Shown here one piece after another: positions 43,127 to 51,362 of a stretch of 64,000 bases of DNA. A model generated the notes under the pieces. That model did no database searches. It was not told the origin of the DNA and saw only the letters and a program-made list of their open reading frames with translations. Each line of letters starts with the position of its first letter. Within the stretch, counting starts at the first letter, position 1. Source of the stretch: UBA4416 sp036676295 (GTDB lineage: Bacteria > Bacteroidota > Bacteroidia > B-17B0 > Aurantibacillaceae); contig JAKFDE010000016.1 in the NCBI GenBank assembly GCA_036676295.1, forward strand, positions 372,001-436,000. Reading direction: 5' to 3'. The position numbers and the translations under genes are program-made.

Positions 43127-43855
43127 ATGAAAACAGTCATTTACATATTAATAATCACTACACTATTAAGTTCTTGTTCCGGTAACAAATTCTTAAACAG
43201 AAAATATACTTCAGGAATTTGGCTTAACAAAACGAAAGAAATAAAATCTCATTCTTCTTACATCCAAGATACTGTTGCATCCGAATTCATACAAAAGCCT
43301 TTAAATGAGGAGGAAGCTATTTGTATCTATGACTCAATTGATTCAAAAAATAGTGAAAAAAAAGATACTGTTAGAATTACTAAAGCTGTAATAAAATACA
43401 ATGTAACACCTTATTCGAAAATAATAAAACACAACACTATTCATTCTGACACATCTTTAAGTTACTGTTCCTTAAACCAAGGTATTGAATTAAAAAGCAC
43501 TCAAAAGAACACTACTTATCAAAAGAAATTAATTCAAACAAAAAAAATCACAACTAAAAAATCTGAATCTCTGTGGGCTTTTCTATTTCAGGGAATTGGA
43601 AAAGCATTTGTCGAAACAATAATTATAGTCTCTATTATCGCCATTCTTATATGCCTTATCGAGCTATTATTTGCACCAAGCATTTTATTTTGGACAATAT
43701 TGTTATCAATCGGATTAATTATTGGTTTGATAATACTGCTTATACAAAATGGAAGCTCCAATACAGGAAACAATAACCACACATTTAATGACACCATGAC
43801 TTATATAGGAAGTCTTGCCGTAGAATTTGCTCTCGCCATAGTTTTAATCAGATAA
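43127..43855 (+). CDS. Lipoprotein-signal protein with hydrophobic multi-helix C-terminus (paralogue of 45268-45945)
   Basis: 242 residues of unknown function. Lipobox TLLSSC (Cys17) is followed by the motif NRKYTSGIWLNKTKE, a Lys/Ser/Thr-rich soluble part (about 30-150), then three strongly hydrophobic helices (about 163-185 AFVETIIIVSIIAILICLIE, 188-208 and 222-242 IGSLAVEFALAIVLIR). A lipoprotein that also spans the inner membrane is unusual. The protein is paralogous in layout to the gene at 45268, sharing RKYTSG and a stretch of identical DNA. Upstream of a 54-residue membrane peptide on the same strand. No function assigned. Confidence 0.7.
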   Translation: MKTVIYILIITTLLSSCSGNKFLNRKYTSGIWLNKTKEIKSHSSYIQDTVASEFIQKPLNEEEAICIYDSIDSKNSEKKDTVRITKAVIKYNVTPYSKIIKHNTIHSDTSLSYCSLNQGIELKSTQKNTTYQKKLIQTKKITTKKSESLWAFLFQGIGKAFVETIIIVSIIAILICLIELLFAPSILFWTILLSIGLIIGLIILLIQNGSSNTGNNNHTFNDTMTYIGSLAVEFALAIVLIR

Positions 43856-43887
43856 ATCAAAACAATCTTTATTTAAAAATCAAACAC

Positions 43888-44052
43888 ATGAAAACAATCA
43901 ACCTCAAGAAAACAATACAGTTCATTGTCGTAGCAACTATCATAATGACTTCAATTATTATCACCAGTTATTTTATAAAAACCATTAAACATCTATATAC
44001 AGCCGAACAACACACAAAAGCAATTGCTTGCCTATTAGACATCATTCAATAA
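43888..44052 (+). CDS. Small single-helix membrane protein, 54 residues
   Basis: ATG at 43888, TAA at 44050-44052. The product begins MKTINLKKT and has one strong helix (about 12-30, FIVVATIIMTSIIITSYFI), then the charged tail KTIKHLYTAEQHTKAIACLLDIIQ. It sits 32 bases after the lipoprotein gene and 25 bases before the CsgG/TolB-like gene, all on the plus strand, and starts MKT like its neighbours. Spacing and a positive-inside N-terminus support a real gene. It could be a regulatory peptide or small subunit; function unknown. Confidence 0.55.
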   Translation: MKTINLKKTIQFIVVATIIMTSIIITSYFIKTIKHLYTAEQHTKAIACLLDIIQ

Positions 44053-44077
44053 CTATTAACCAATAAAAACACCTATC

Positions 44078-45208
44078 ATGAAAACAAAGATCAACATATT
44101 CATTATTGCCATATTATTCAGTTTAACAACTAATACTCTTAAGGCACAAAGCAGCGGAAAAACAAAACCTACACTCACCATTTTATCTATTGATATTAAA
44201 GGGCTCAATAGCGATCCTCAACAAATGGGCAACTTAGTGAGAACCGAATTAGAAAAGTTAGACACCTTTGAAGTCATGGACAGATACGATGTAGCTTATA
44301 TGGTAGAAAGCAAAAAGCTAAACATCGGAAACTGTTATGGTAAAATGTGTTTAACCGAAATTGGTTCGGTTATCAACTCCGATAAAATGTTAACCGGTAG
44401 TGTAGAGCAATATCCAAAGTCAATGATCTTCACCTTGCGATTAATTGATGTGAAAACAAAAAGCATTGAAAAAACATCCGTGATTGAATTCTTAAATTTA
44501 CCGGAAGAGTTACAAACCATGACTTCAGTATCTGTTAAAACCATGTTTAACCAACCGGTTGATGCTAACCTTTTATCTAAGTTAACTAAACGAAATGGTT
44601 TTGATAGCGAAACCAACAACCCTAAACAGGATCGTTTGCGATTGGATGGTCCTCGTTTAGGCTTTGTTACTTATACCGGAAAAATCTCAGAGATCTTGCA
44701 ACAAGATAAAACCGTTGGTGGTTTTGAAGCCTTTCCTTTAATGTTTCAGTTTGGTTACCAATTTGAAAAACAATATTTGAATGAAGGTAAAATACAAGCC
44801 TTGTTTGAATTCATTCCATTAATTACCGGAGTTGACCAGGGTTATTTTATTCCAAGCTTTACTTTATTGCATGGTTTAAGAAGTAACGTTAATGGTTGGG
44901 AATTTGCTTTAGGGCCAACCATTAATTTAACACCAACCTCTAATGGTTATTATGATAATGAGAACGTTTGGCATCGAGAAAGCGACTGGACAAAAAATCC
45001 GGCAAATGAAAACGTTGAAAATCCTTTTGTGATTAAACAACGTTTGGATAGCCGTGGAGATTATGCCTTACAAAGTGGCTTTGTGATTGCCTTTGGACGT
45101 ACTTTTAAATCAGGAAAATTAAACTTACCGGTCAATGTATATGTCATTCCTCATCGCGAGGGATTTAGAATTGGCGCATCTATGGGCTTTAACGCAAAGA
45201 ATAAATAA
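44078..45208 (+). CDS. Exported protein with CsgG/TolB-N-like domain and probable beta-barrel C-terminus
   Basis: 376 residues with signal peptide MKTKINIFIIAILFSLTTNTLKAQ. Residues about 30-155 read like the alpha/beta domain shared by CsgG, LpoB and TolB N-termini. They run PTLTILSIDIKGLNSDPQQMGNLVRTELEKLDTFEVMDRYDVAYMVE, then CLTEIGSVINSDKMLTGSVEQYPKSMIFTLRLIDVKTKSIE. The second half (about 190-376) alternates amphipathic strands (LGFVTYTG, FEAFPLMFQFGYQFEKQ, WEFALGPTINLTPTS, RIGASMGFNAK), like a small outer-membrane barrel or a barrel-associated domain. The protein could sense envelope state or form a secretion pore. Flanked on both sides by the paralogous lipoprotein genes. A strong terminator follows its stop. 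Confidence 0.6.
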   Translation: MKTKINIFIIAILFSLTTNTLKAQSSGKTKPTLTILSIDIKGLNSDPQQMGNLVRTELEKLDTFEVMDRYDVAYMVESKKLNIGNCYGKMCLTEIGSVINSDKMLTGSVEQYPKSMIFTLRLIDVKTKSIEKTSVIEFLNLPEELQTMTSVSVKTMFNQPVDANLLSKLTKRNGFDSETNNPKQDRLRLDGPRLGFVTYTGKISEILQQDKTVGGFEAFPLMFQFGYQFEKQYLNEGKIQALFEFIPLITGVDQGYFIPSFTLLHGLRSNVNGWEFALGPTINLTPTSNGYYDNENVWHRESDWTKNPANENVENPFVIKQRLDSRGDYALQSGFVIAFGRTFKSGKLNLPVNVYVIPHREGFRIGASMGFNAKNK

Positions 45209-45212
45209 AAAG

Positions 45213-45249
45213 AAAGGCATAGTCGTTTGTTGTTATCGGCTATGCCTTT
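45213..45249 (+). terminator. Intrinsic terminator after the CsgG-like gene
   Basis: Thirteen-base stem AAAGGCATAGTCG / CGGCTATGCCTTT (one T-G wobble) around an 11-base loop, starting 5 bases past the stop and ending in a short T run. It separates the first three genes of the locus from the second lipoprotein gene at 45268, which has only 18 bases of its own upstream sequence. Confidence 0.78.
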
Positions 45250-45267
45250 TGAAAAAAATTCTATACA

Positions 45268-45945
45268 ATGAAAAAAAGCAATTATATATTCATCCTAATC
45301 TCTGTAACAGTTTTTTATTCTTGTAAAACGCAATCCTTCAGTTCTAGAAAATATACTTCAGGTAATTATCTCTCATCTAATAAAGCATTTAATAAAACTC
45401 AACCCTATGAGTTAGAAAAAACAAAATTGCTAGCTGTTAATCACGCAAAAGAAAAGTCACTGCCGTTCATTATAACTGAAAAAAAATCAACTCCTACAGA
45501 TACGCCTAAAATTAAAAATGATTTTTTTGGAGATAGTATTACCGTCACAAAAACAAAAGGCAAAAACACCGTTGTTCATTACAAAAGAGTACATCCTATA
45601 AAAGACACCAATATTATAACTATTAAAAAATTCGGGGTGCCTGATGTGGTAAAAAAAGTTTATTTCCCAAAAGAAAAATATGTAAAAGCCTATCATTCTT
45701 TGTCATTGAGTTCTATTTTCACTTGTATTATTCCTTTAATAGGGATTATGGATTGTCTATTTGCATGGAATAGGAGAAAGAAACTTAGAAAAAACAAAGA
45801 CATTGAATACATTCAAAAAAACAAGATTCTATTGATCATTGCAACTTGTATTTCTTTCTTATATATTTTAGCTGCATTAACAGGTTTTATCTATTTATTA
45901 GTTACCCCTTGGTATTTAAGCGGCGGAGTTGCTATTTGGATTTAG
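45268..45945 (+). CDS. Lipoprotein-signal protein with hydrophobic C-terminus (paralogue of 43127-43855)
   Basis: 225 residues of unknown function. Signal NYIFILISVTVFYSC with lipid Cys19, then SSRKYTSGNYLSS, the same motif in the same place as the 43127 protein. A Lys/Thr-rich soluble region (about 45-145) follows. Two or three hydrophobic helices occupy about 148-170 (SSIFTCIIPLIGIMDCLFAW) and 190-220 (ILLIIATCISFLYILAALTGFIYLLV), separated by the basic loop NRRKKLRKNKD. A 17-base DNA identity with the first copy (AGAAAATATACTTCAGG) supports duplication. Loop charge suggests the basic segment is cytoplasmic. Confidence 0.68.
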   Translation: MKKSNYIFILISVTVFYSCKTQSFSSRKYTSGNYLSSNKAFNKTQPYELEKTKLLAVNHAKEKSLPFIITEKKSTPTDTPKIKNDFFGDSITVTKTKGKNTVVHYKRVHPIKDTNIITIKKFGVPDVVKKVYFPKEKYVKAYHSLSLSSIFTCIIPLIGIMDCLFAWNRRKKLRKNKDIEYIQKNKILLIIATCISFLYILAALTGFIYLLVTPWYLSGGVAIWI

Positions 45946-46106
45946 TTTAAACCCTACTTTACAACTTTCATTTTAACATTTGCCAACTAACAAATCCCTG
46001 TTTACAAGTTGTAGATTTAAGTAGCTTAACCACTTTTAATTTAATATATTTTTGATATTGTTGATAAAAACAATTAATTTAATCGTTTAATTAAATAGTA
46101 AATAGC

Positions 46107-47378
46107 ATGAATAAAATTTCTACGAAACTATCTTTATTGACGATTGGTTTATTTGCACTAAGCACCTCATTTGCTCAATTATCAATCACAGCACAAGCTG
46201 GCGGCCTTAAATTTTTGGGCGATGTGGGTAAAAAAAGCAATGCTAATTTTTTTAGCGACGCAAGATTAGGCTATAATTTTGGTATTGAATACCGTATTGG
46301 CAAAGTGTTAGGTATAGGTATTGATGGTTTATACGGCAAATTAGCCGGTAACGACAATGCTCAATCATCTCATAAAAATTTTCAAACTCAAATTATGGGC
46401 GGAGGCTTAAACCTTTACGCTTTCTTTGATAAATTAGGAGATAAGGATAAAGAAGTGTCTCCATATATCCATGCAGGTTTTGGCTACCTTCTGTTTGATC
46501 CTCATGGCGATCTATTAGATAAGAACGGAACAGCTTACAATTATTGGTCTGATGGTTCTATCCGTAATTTGTCTGAATCTGCAATAAATGGCCCTATTTC
46601 TACTACAATGAAAAGGGATTATAAATACGAAACGCAATTAAAAGACTCTTCTAATTACGCTCGCAATACCTTTTACTTACCGGTTGGCGCAGGTGCAAAA
46701 TTCAACATGGGTTTTAGAGCAAGTTTAAGAATTGGTGTTGTATACAATATTTGTTTATCCGATCATATTGACGGTTATAAAAATGGAGGCAATGACAGCT
46801 GGGCTTCGGCCAACGTAGGCTTAAATGTTCATTTTGGCAAGAAACCTAAAGACGCTTATAGTGAAGTTGATTTTTCTGCAGTTGATAATAGTGATTTAGA
46901 TGGTGATGGTGTAAAAGATTTGGATGACAGATGTTTAGGTACTCCTAAAGGTGTAAAAGTAGATGGAAAAGGTTGTCCGGATGATAAAGATGAAGATGGC
47001 GTATATGATTACATGGATAAAGAATTAGCTACTAAGAAAGGTGCTAAAGTTGATGGAAATGGTGTAACACTTAACGAAGATGAGATGGCAAAACGCCAGC
47101 TAGAATGGGATAGTTTGGCTACTGAAAGAAGCGAAGGCTTTAACGAGGCGCCAAGTTTAACTTACTTACAGGATATTGAAAACAAAGCGAAAGAAGTTCA
47201 TGCAAAAACAGGAACTGCATCTAAAATACCTGCGGAATTTTTGCCGGCTGACATTAATAAAGATGGATATATTTCAGCAAAAGAAATCACTCAAACTATT
47301 GATGCATTCTTCGAGGGAGACATGAGCTTCAACGTAGAATCAATTAATAAGTTAATTGACTTCTTCTTTGAGCAGTAA
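46107..47378 (+). CDS. TSP3-repeat outer-membrane beta-barrel protein with EF-hand-like C-terminus
   Basis: 423 residues, signal peptide ending TSFAQ. An eight-stranded-barrel-like domain (about 24-245) contains SITAQAGGLKFLGDVGKKSNANF, FGIEYRIGKVLGIGIDGLYGKL and SPYIHAGFGYLLFDP. Thrombospondin type 3 calcium-binding repeats follow (about 255-315: SDLDGDGVKDLDDRC, CPDDKDEDGVYDYMD). The last ~60 residues hold a dockerin/EF-hand-like loop (ADINKDGYISAKEITQTI). OmpA-family homologues usually follow TSP3 with an OmpA peptidoglycan-binding domain, which is absent here. Close in design to the protein at 48797; the two flank a SPOR protein. Confidence 0.82.
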   Translation: MNKISTKLSLLTIGLFALSTSFAQLSITAQAGGLKFLGDVGKKSNANFFSDARLGYNFGIEYRIGKVLGIGIDGLYGKLAGNDNAQSSHKNFQTQIMGGGLNLYAFFDKLGDKDKEVSPYIHAGFGYLLFDPHGDLLDKNGTAYNYWSDGSIRNLSESAINGPISTTMKRDYKYETQLKDSSNYARNTFYLPVGAGAKFNMGFRASLRIGVVYNICLSDHIDGYKNGGNDSWASANVGLNVHFGKKPKDAYSEVDFSAVDNSDLDGDGVKDLDDRCLGTPKGVKVDGKGCPDDKDEDGVYDYMDKELATKKGAKVDGNGVTLNEDEMAKRQLEWDSLATERSEGFNEAPSLTYLQDIENKAKEVHAKTGTASKIPAEFLPADINKDGYISAKEITQTIDAFFEGDMSFNVESINKLIDFFFEQ

Positions 47379-47383
47379 ATTTG
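47356..47383 (+). promoter_or_regulatory. Promoter of the SPOR-protein gene, overlapping a stop codon
   Basis: TTG (47356-47358), 17 bases and TAAATTTG (47376-47383) match the Bacteroidota consensus. The TAA of the preceding barrel gene forms the first three bases of the -7 element, so the second gene can be transcribed independently. The start near 47389 is 9 bases before the ATG. Confidence 0.6.
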
Positions 47384-47397
47384 TAGTAACATAACTT

Positions 47398-48756
47398 ATG
47401 ATAAAACCCTTAATAATTTTATTTAACACAGTATCAGTTTTTCTATTTAGTTTTTTCTTCGGAGATGGCCCTGTAACAGTGACCGGTAATTTTCCGAAAA
47501 ACGTAAAACCAAATACAGAATTCATATCTGAAATAACAATTAACAAAGGGAGCGTGTCTGGTTTTTCTAAATTTCAGTTAGAAGTTCCACAAGGTATTAT
47601 TGTAAAGGAACTAGAAAGTAAATCAGGAAATTTTTCGTTTGCAGGAAACATTGCTAAGATCATTTGGATGGCAACGCCAAGCGATGCTGAATTTACCGTG
47701 AAATTTGTTTTAATAGCTGATGCTTCTGTTTCTGGCACAAAAACAATTGCTTCAAAATTCTCATACATCAGTAATAATAATAAAGAAATGGCCGAAATGA
47801 TACCGGCAGAAATCATTATTGGCGATGCTCCGGCAGATGTTGTGGCTACTTCAACTCAAACTACAACATCATCAACGCAACTAGTTTCCAGTACTCCAAC
47901 TGTAACTCCGGCTAACACTACTTCGTCATCTCAAGATAATCCGGTTGAACCAAATTCGAATGTGGTTTGCGATAGAACTATCACTAAAGGATCAAATCCT
48001 AATGAATACAATGTAGATGTGAAAATCAAAAAACCAGGCATTAAAGGTTTTGCCAAATTTCAGGAAGTATTGCCTGCTGGTTATACAGCAAAAGGCGGAA
48101 AAACAAACGGAAGTTCCTTTTCGGTTTCTGATGGTAAAGCAAAATTTGTTTGGGTTTCTCTTCCGGCTGATGATGAACTCATGATTTCTTATGTATTAGA
48201 AAAAGGAGCGAATGCACCAAAAGATGCTAAATTAGAAACCGGTGAATTTTCCTATCTGGAAAACGATCAAACTAAAAAGGTAAAATTAAAAGCTCAATTA
48301 ATTGATGCGGGAGATGTTGTAAGTGATGTTGTTGTTAAAACACCTGTAAATACAGAAACTACAACGCCTGTTACAACTCAAACAGTTGCGGCGGTAACCA
48401 CAAATACTGTAACTGCCGAACCAATAAAAACAGAGCCAAAAACAGTGACAACAGATGTTGTAAAAAAAGAAGGCAACATATCTTACTTAGTACAAATAGG
48501 TGCATTTAAAAATGCGATCGAATCATCCGTTTTGTCCAAGAAATTTAACTTATCAGAGACTGTAAAAAGTGAAATGGCAGAAGGCTATAGCAAATTTATG
48601 GTTGGTAATTTCAACGAATACAAACAAGCTCGTTCTCATAGAGAAAACATAAAACAAAAAGGCTGCAACAGTGCGTTTGTTGTAGCATATAACAGTTCCA
48701 AAAGAATAACTGTACAAGAAGCCCTGATGATTACCGGACAAAAATGGTTTAAGTAA
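47398..48756 (+). CDS. Exported SPOR-domain protein with duplicated beta-sandwich modules
   Basis: 452 residues with an N-terminal signal (IILFNTVSVFLFSFFFG). Two copies of one beta-sandwich module are visible. The first (about 25-140) has GSVSGFSKFQLEVPQGI and AKIIWMATPSDAEF. The second (about 195-305) has PGIKGFAKFQEVLPAGY and AKFVWVSLPADDEL. Thr/Ser/Pro-rich linkers join them to a C-terminal SPOR domain (about 365-450, ISYLVQIGAFKNAIESSVLSKKF). SPOR domains bind denuded peptidoglycan glycans at division sites. No transmembrane helix other than the signal, so the protein is periplasmic. It is 19 bases after the first TSP3 gene and 40 before the second. The module resembles nothing I can name. 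Confidence 0.78.
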   Translation: MIKPLIILFNTVSVFLFSFFFGDGPVTVTGNFPKNVKPNTEFISEITINKGSVSGFSKFQLEVPQGIIVKELESKSGNFSFAGNIAKIIWMATPSDAEFTVKFVLIADASVSGTKTIASKFSYISNNNKEMAEMIPAEIIIGDAPADVVATSTQTTTSSTQLVSSTPTVTPANTTSSSQDNPVEPNSNVVCDRTITKGSNPNEYNVDVKIKKPGIKGFAKFQEVLPAGYTAKGGKTNGSSFSVSDGKAKFVWVSLPADDELMISYVLEKGANAPKDAKLETGEFSYLENDQTKKVKLKAQLIDAGDVVSDVVVKTPVNTETTTPVTTQTVAAVTTNTVTAEPIKTEPKTVTTDVVKKEGNISYLVQIGAFKNAIESSVLSKKFNLSETVKSEMAEGYSKFMVGNFNEYKQARSHRENIKQKGCNSAFVVAYNSSKRITVQEALMITGQKWFK

Positions 48757-48767
48757 AATCATTTTTT

Positions 48768-48775
48768 TATATTTG
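48768..48775 (+). promoter_or_regulatory. -7 promoter element of the triple-SPOR barrel gene
   Basis: TATATTTG fits TAnnTTTG exactly and predicts a start near 48782. A TTG start codon at 48773 would fall inside this element, so the ATG at 48797 is preferred for the gene. The -33 element is weak. Confidence 0.5.
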
Positions 48776-48796
48776 CGTATATACGCCTTGAATTAT

Positions 48797-50983
48797 ATGC
48801 TTAAGAATTTACTCTTTATAGCTCTTATTTTTGCCAGCTTTTTAATCAAGGCTCAATCAGATACGTCTAAAATTACCGTTTCAACTCCGGCTGATACTTT
48901 ACCAAAAAAGAAAAAAGAAAAACAACAAGATGCACCGCCTGCTTTAGGCGATGTTTTTAAGCCCAAAGTAGCGCTAGGTGTTGGAATGTTATCATTTCAT
49001 GGAGATCTGTATGCCAAACACTATCAAGCTCCTTGGACAGCCAGAATTGGATATGATCTAAATATCTCTCAACGTTTATTTAAATCATTGCAATTAAATT
49101 TCAATGTTCTATTTGGAAAATTGGGAGCTAATGAATGGCAAAGCAATCGTCAACAAAATTTTGAAGCTGAGATCAGATCAGGTGGCTTAAGTTTAATGTA
49201 TGATTTTGGGAATTTCATTCCTGACAGATGTCGCTTACGTCCATGGATTTCTGCCGGTGTATCTTCATTTGAGTTTTTATCAAAAACAGATCTACGTGAT
49301 AAAAATGGTAATCTTTATTACTATTGGAGCGATGGTTCTATTAAGAACATGGATGAATCTGATGTTAATGCCGTTAATGCTGTTAACTTAACCAGAGATT
49401 ATTATTACGAAACCGATATCCGAGAACTTAACAAAGATGGATTTGGCAAATACCAGGAACGTGCCTGGGCTTTTCCTGTTGGAGCGGGTGCCTTAATGAA
49501 AATTACCGATAGATTTGATTTTAAGATCGGCTTTCAATATTATTTTTCCACAACCGATTATCTGGATGGCATTACCAACAATAGTTTAGGAACAAGGAGC
49601 GGCACTAAACAAAAAGATAATTTTGTTTACACCTCTTTTGCTCTTCAGTATGATTTAGTATTAAAGAAAAAAACAAAAGCAGATACTTTACCTGATGATT
49701 ATTATGAGACGATTGACTGGTTGGCTCTTGATAAAGACGATTATGATAGTGATGGTGTAAGAGATTGGGATGACAAATGCCATGGCACACCTAAAGGAGT
49801 AAAAGTAGACCAATTTGGTTGTCCGTTTGATGATGATAAAGATGGCGTAGCTAATCATGCAGACGATGAATTACAATCACCTAGTGGTGTTGAAGTAAAT
49901 ATGCATGGAGTAGCATTAACCGATGATTATTGGCAAAAATGGTATGATGTGTACATGGATAGTACCGGAATTGCTAAAGAAACTGAAGTTGTGGAAAATG
50001 CTTTTGCTGTAAAAAAAGACAGCTCAGCTAACGGCGGTACGGCAACGGTAAATGGCACAGCCAAGTCTGATAAAGTGTATACGGTAGAATTAGGAAGATA
50101 TAATGGTCCGGTGCCAAGCGAGGAAATGGCAAATCTATTAAGTATTGGTGATGTAAAATCAACAATATTAGCTGATAACACAACCGTTCTATATACTGCA
50201 GGTTCATACAAAGAGATCCAAAATGCTGTTAAACGCCGTGATGAATTTAGAAAAGAAGGTAACGCAAAAGCTCAGGTTGGTTATTTTAAAAATGGCGATT
50301 TAATTCAATTGTCAGATGATGAAATAAAAAAACTGATCTCATCGCAAACAACAGATTCTTTAGCAGGCTTTGCCGCTTCTGATGAAAATGAATTTGTGAA
50401 AGGCGAGATCGTTTACCGTGTACAGCTAGGGGCTTATAGACACCGAATTTCTAAAGAAGTATTTAAAAATGCCGGAAATATTTTAGAATTAAAATCTGAT
50501 GAAAACTATTTCCGATATGCCACCAAAGGTTTCAGAACAATACAGGAAGCTGCAAATTTAAAAGCTGACCTAGTGATAGAAGGATACGGAGATGCTTTTA
50601 TTACAGCTTATAAAGATGGTAAACGAATAGCAATGAATACAACTAATGCAACAGTTGTTTCTAATGAAAAAGAAAACCTGAACGAAAACACAACCTTTAG
50701 TTCTGTAGATAAAACATTGATCACCTTTAAAGTGCAATTAGGAGGTTTAAGAAAAGCAGGGAACAGCGACTTTGAAGAGCGAACAAAAGACCTTACAGAT
50801 GTTGAAAAACAAGGCACCGGTACAGGAATGATCCGCTACACTTCAGGTTCCTTCACAGATTACTCTAAAGCAGAGAAACACCGTGAAACACTTGGCGAAA
50901 AAGGATTTACTGAAGCATTTGTTATTGCTATATTTAAAGGTGAGATCATTTCTATTCAAGAAGCTTTAGAATTATTAAAATAA
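48797..50983 (+). CDS. TSP3 beta-barrel protein with three SPOR-like repeats
   Basis: 728 residues from the ATG at 48797, which opens the signal peptide MLKNLLFIALIFASFLIKAQS. Domains in order are a Lys/Pro linker, a barrel-like domain (about 50-300, VALGVGMLSFHGDLYAK, WSDGSIKNMDESD, FPVGAGALMKITDRFDFKIGFQYYFS) like that of the 46107 protein, TSP3 repeats (about 315-375, DKDDYDSDGVRDWDDKC and FDDDKDGVANHADDE), and three SPOR-like repeats. These begin KVYTVELGRYNGP (about 430), IVYRVQLGAYRH (about 540) and ITFKVQLGGLRKAG (about 650). Each ends in an AxxxxAxxxRxxxxxEG-like helix and a lysine- or glycine-containing strand. It could tether the outer membrane to glycan strands at sites of septal remodelling. 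Confidence 0.82.
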   Translation: MLKNLLFIALIFASFLIKAQSDTSKITVSTPADTLPKKKKEKQQDAPPALGDVFKPKVALGVGMLSFHGDLYAKHYQAPWTARIGYDLNISQRLFKSLQLNFNVLFGKLGANEWQSNRQQNFEAEIRSGGLSLMYDFGNFIPDRCRLRPWISAGVSSFEFLSKTDLRDKNGNLYYYWSDGSIKNMDESDVNAVNAVNLTRDYYYETDIRELNKDGFGKYQERAWAFPVGAGALMKITDRFDFKIGFQYYFSTTDYLDGITNNSLGTRSGTKQKDNFVYTSFALQYDLVLKKKTKADTLPDDYYETIDWLALDKDDYDSDGVRDWDDKCHGTPKGVKVDQFGCPFDDDKDGVANHADDELQSPSGVEVNMHGVALTDDYWQKWYDVYMDSTGIAKETEVVENAFAVKKDSSANGGTATVNGTAKSDKVYTVELGRYNGPVPSEEMANLLSIGDVKSTILADNTTVLYTAGSYKEIQNAVKRRDEFRKEGNAKAQVGYFKNGDLIQLSDDEIKKLISSQTTDSLAGFAASDENEFVKGEIVYRVQLGAYRHRISKEVFKNAGNILELKSDENYFRYATKGFRTIQEAANLKADLVIEGYGDAFITAYKDGKRIAMNTTNATVVSNEKENLNENTTFSSVDKTLITFKVQLGGLRKAGNSDFEERTKDLTDVEKQGTGTGMIRYTSGSFTDYSKAEKHRETLGEKGFTEAFVIAIFKGEIISIQEALELLK

Positions 50984-51087
50984 CAAATTTTAAGAATTAG
51001 AATAAAACATAACTCTTAATTCAAACAAAAAATAGAAATTTGGCATACAATATGCCTAGATCAATACAAGAACTTAAAATTAACCCA

Positions 51088-51342
51088 ATGAAAAAGATCA
51101 TTTTATTATCATCATTTGTAATGGCCAGTATTGCTATGAATGCGCAAACTGAACAAGAACCGACTAAAAAGAAGGACGATAAAAAACCAAATACAACACA
51201 AGATCGTGCAATCAACCAAAAAGGTGTGTCTGTAAAATCACGATCATTATCTAAAAAAACAACATCTAACTCAACCAAATCGGCTGAAGTTAAACCTGAA
51301 ACAAAGGAAGACGTTAAAAAAAATGATAAAAAACCTGAATAA
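51088..51342 (+). CDS. Small exported Lys/Thr-rich low-complexity protein
   Basis: 84 residues from the ATG at 51088, which starts a signal peptide (MKKIILLSSFVMASIAMNAQ); an upstream ATG at 51040 would add 16 untypical residues. The mature ~64 residues are almost only Lys, Thr, Ser, Asp, Asn, Pro and Glu (for example EQEPTKKKDDKKPNTTQDRA), so probably disordered. No homology is recognised. It is isolated by a terminator just downstream and sits between the SPOR/TSP3 genes and the receptor. It could be a cell-wall-associated or surface-charge peptide. Confidence 0.7.
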   Translation: MKKIILLSSFVMASIAMNAQTEQEPTKKKDDKKPNTTQDRAINQKGVSVKSRSLSKKTTSNSTKSAEVKPETKEDVKKNDKKPE

Positions 51343-51362
51343 TTGATTTCTCACTATAGATC

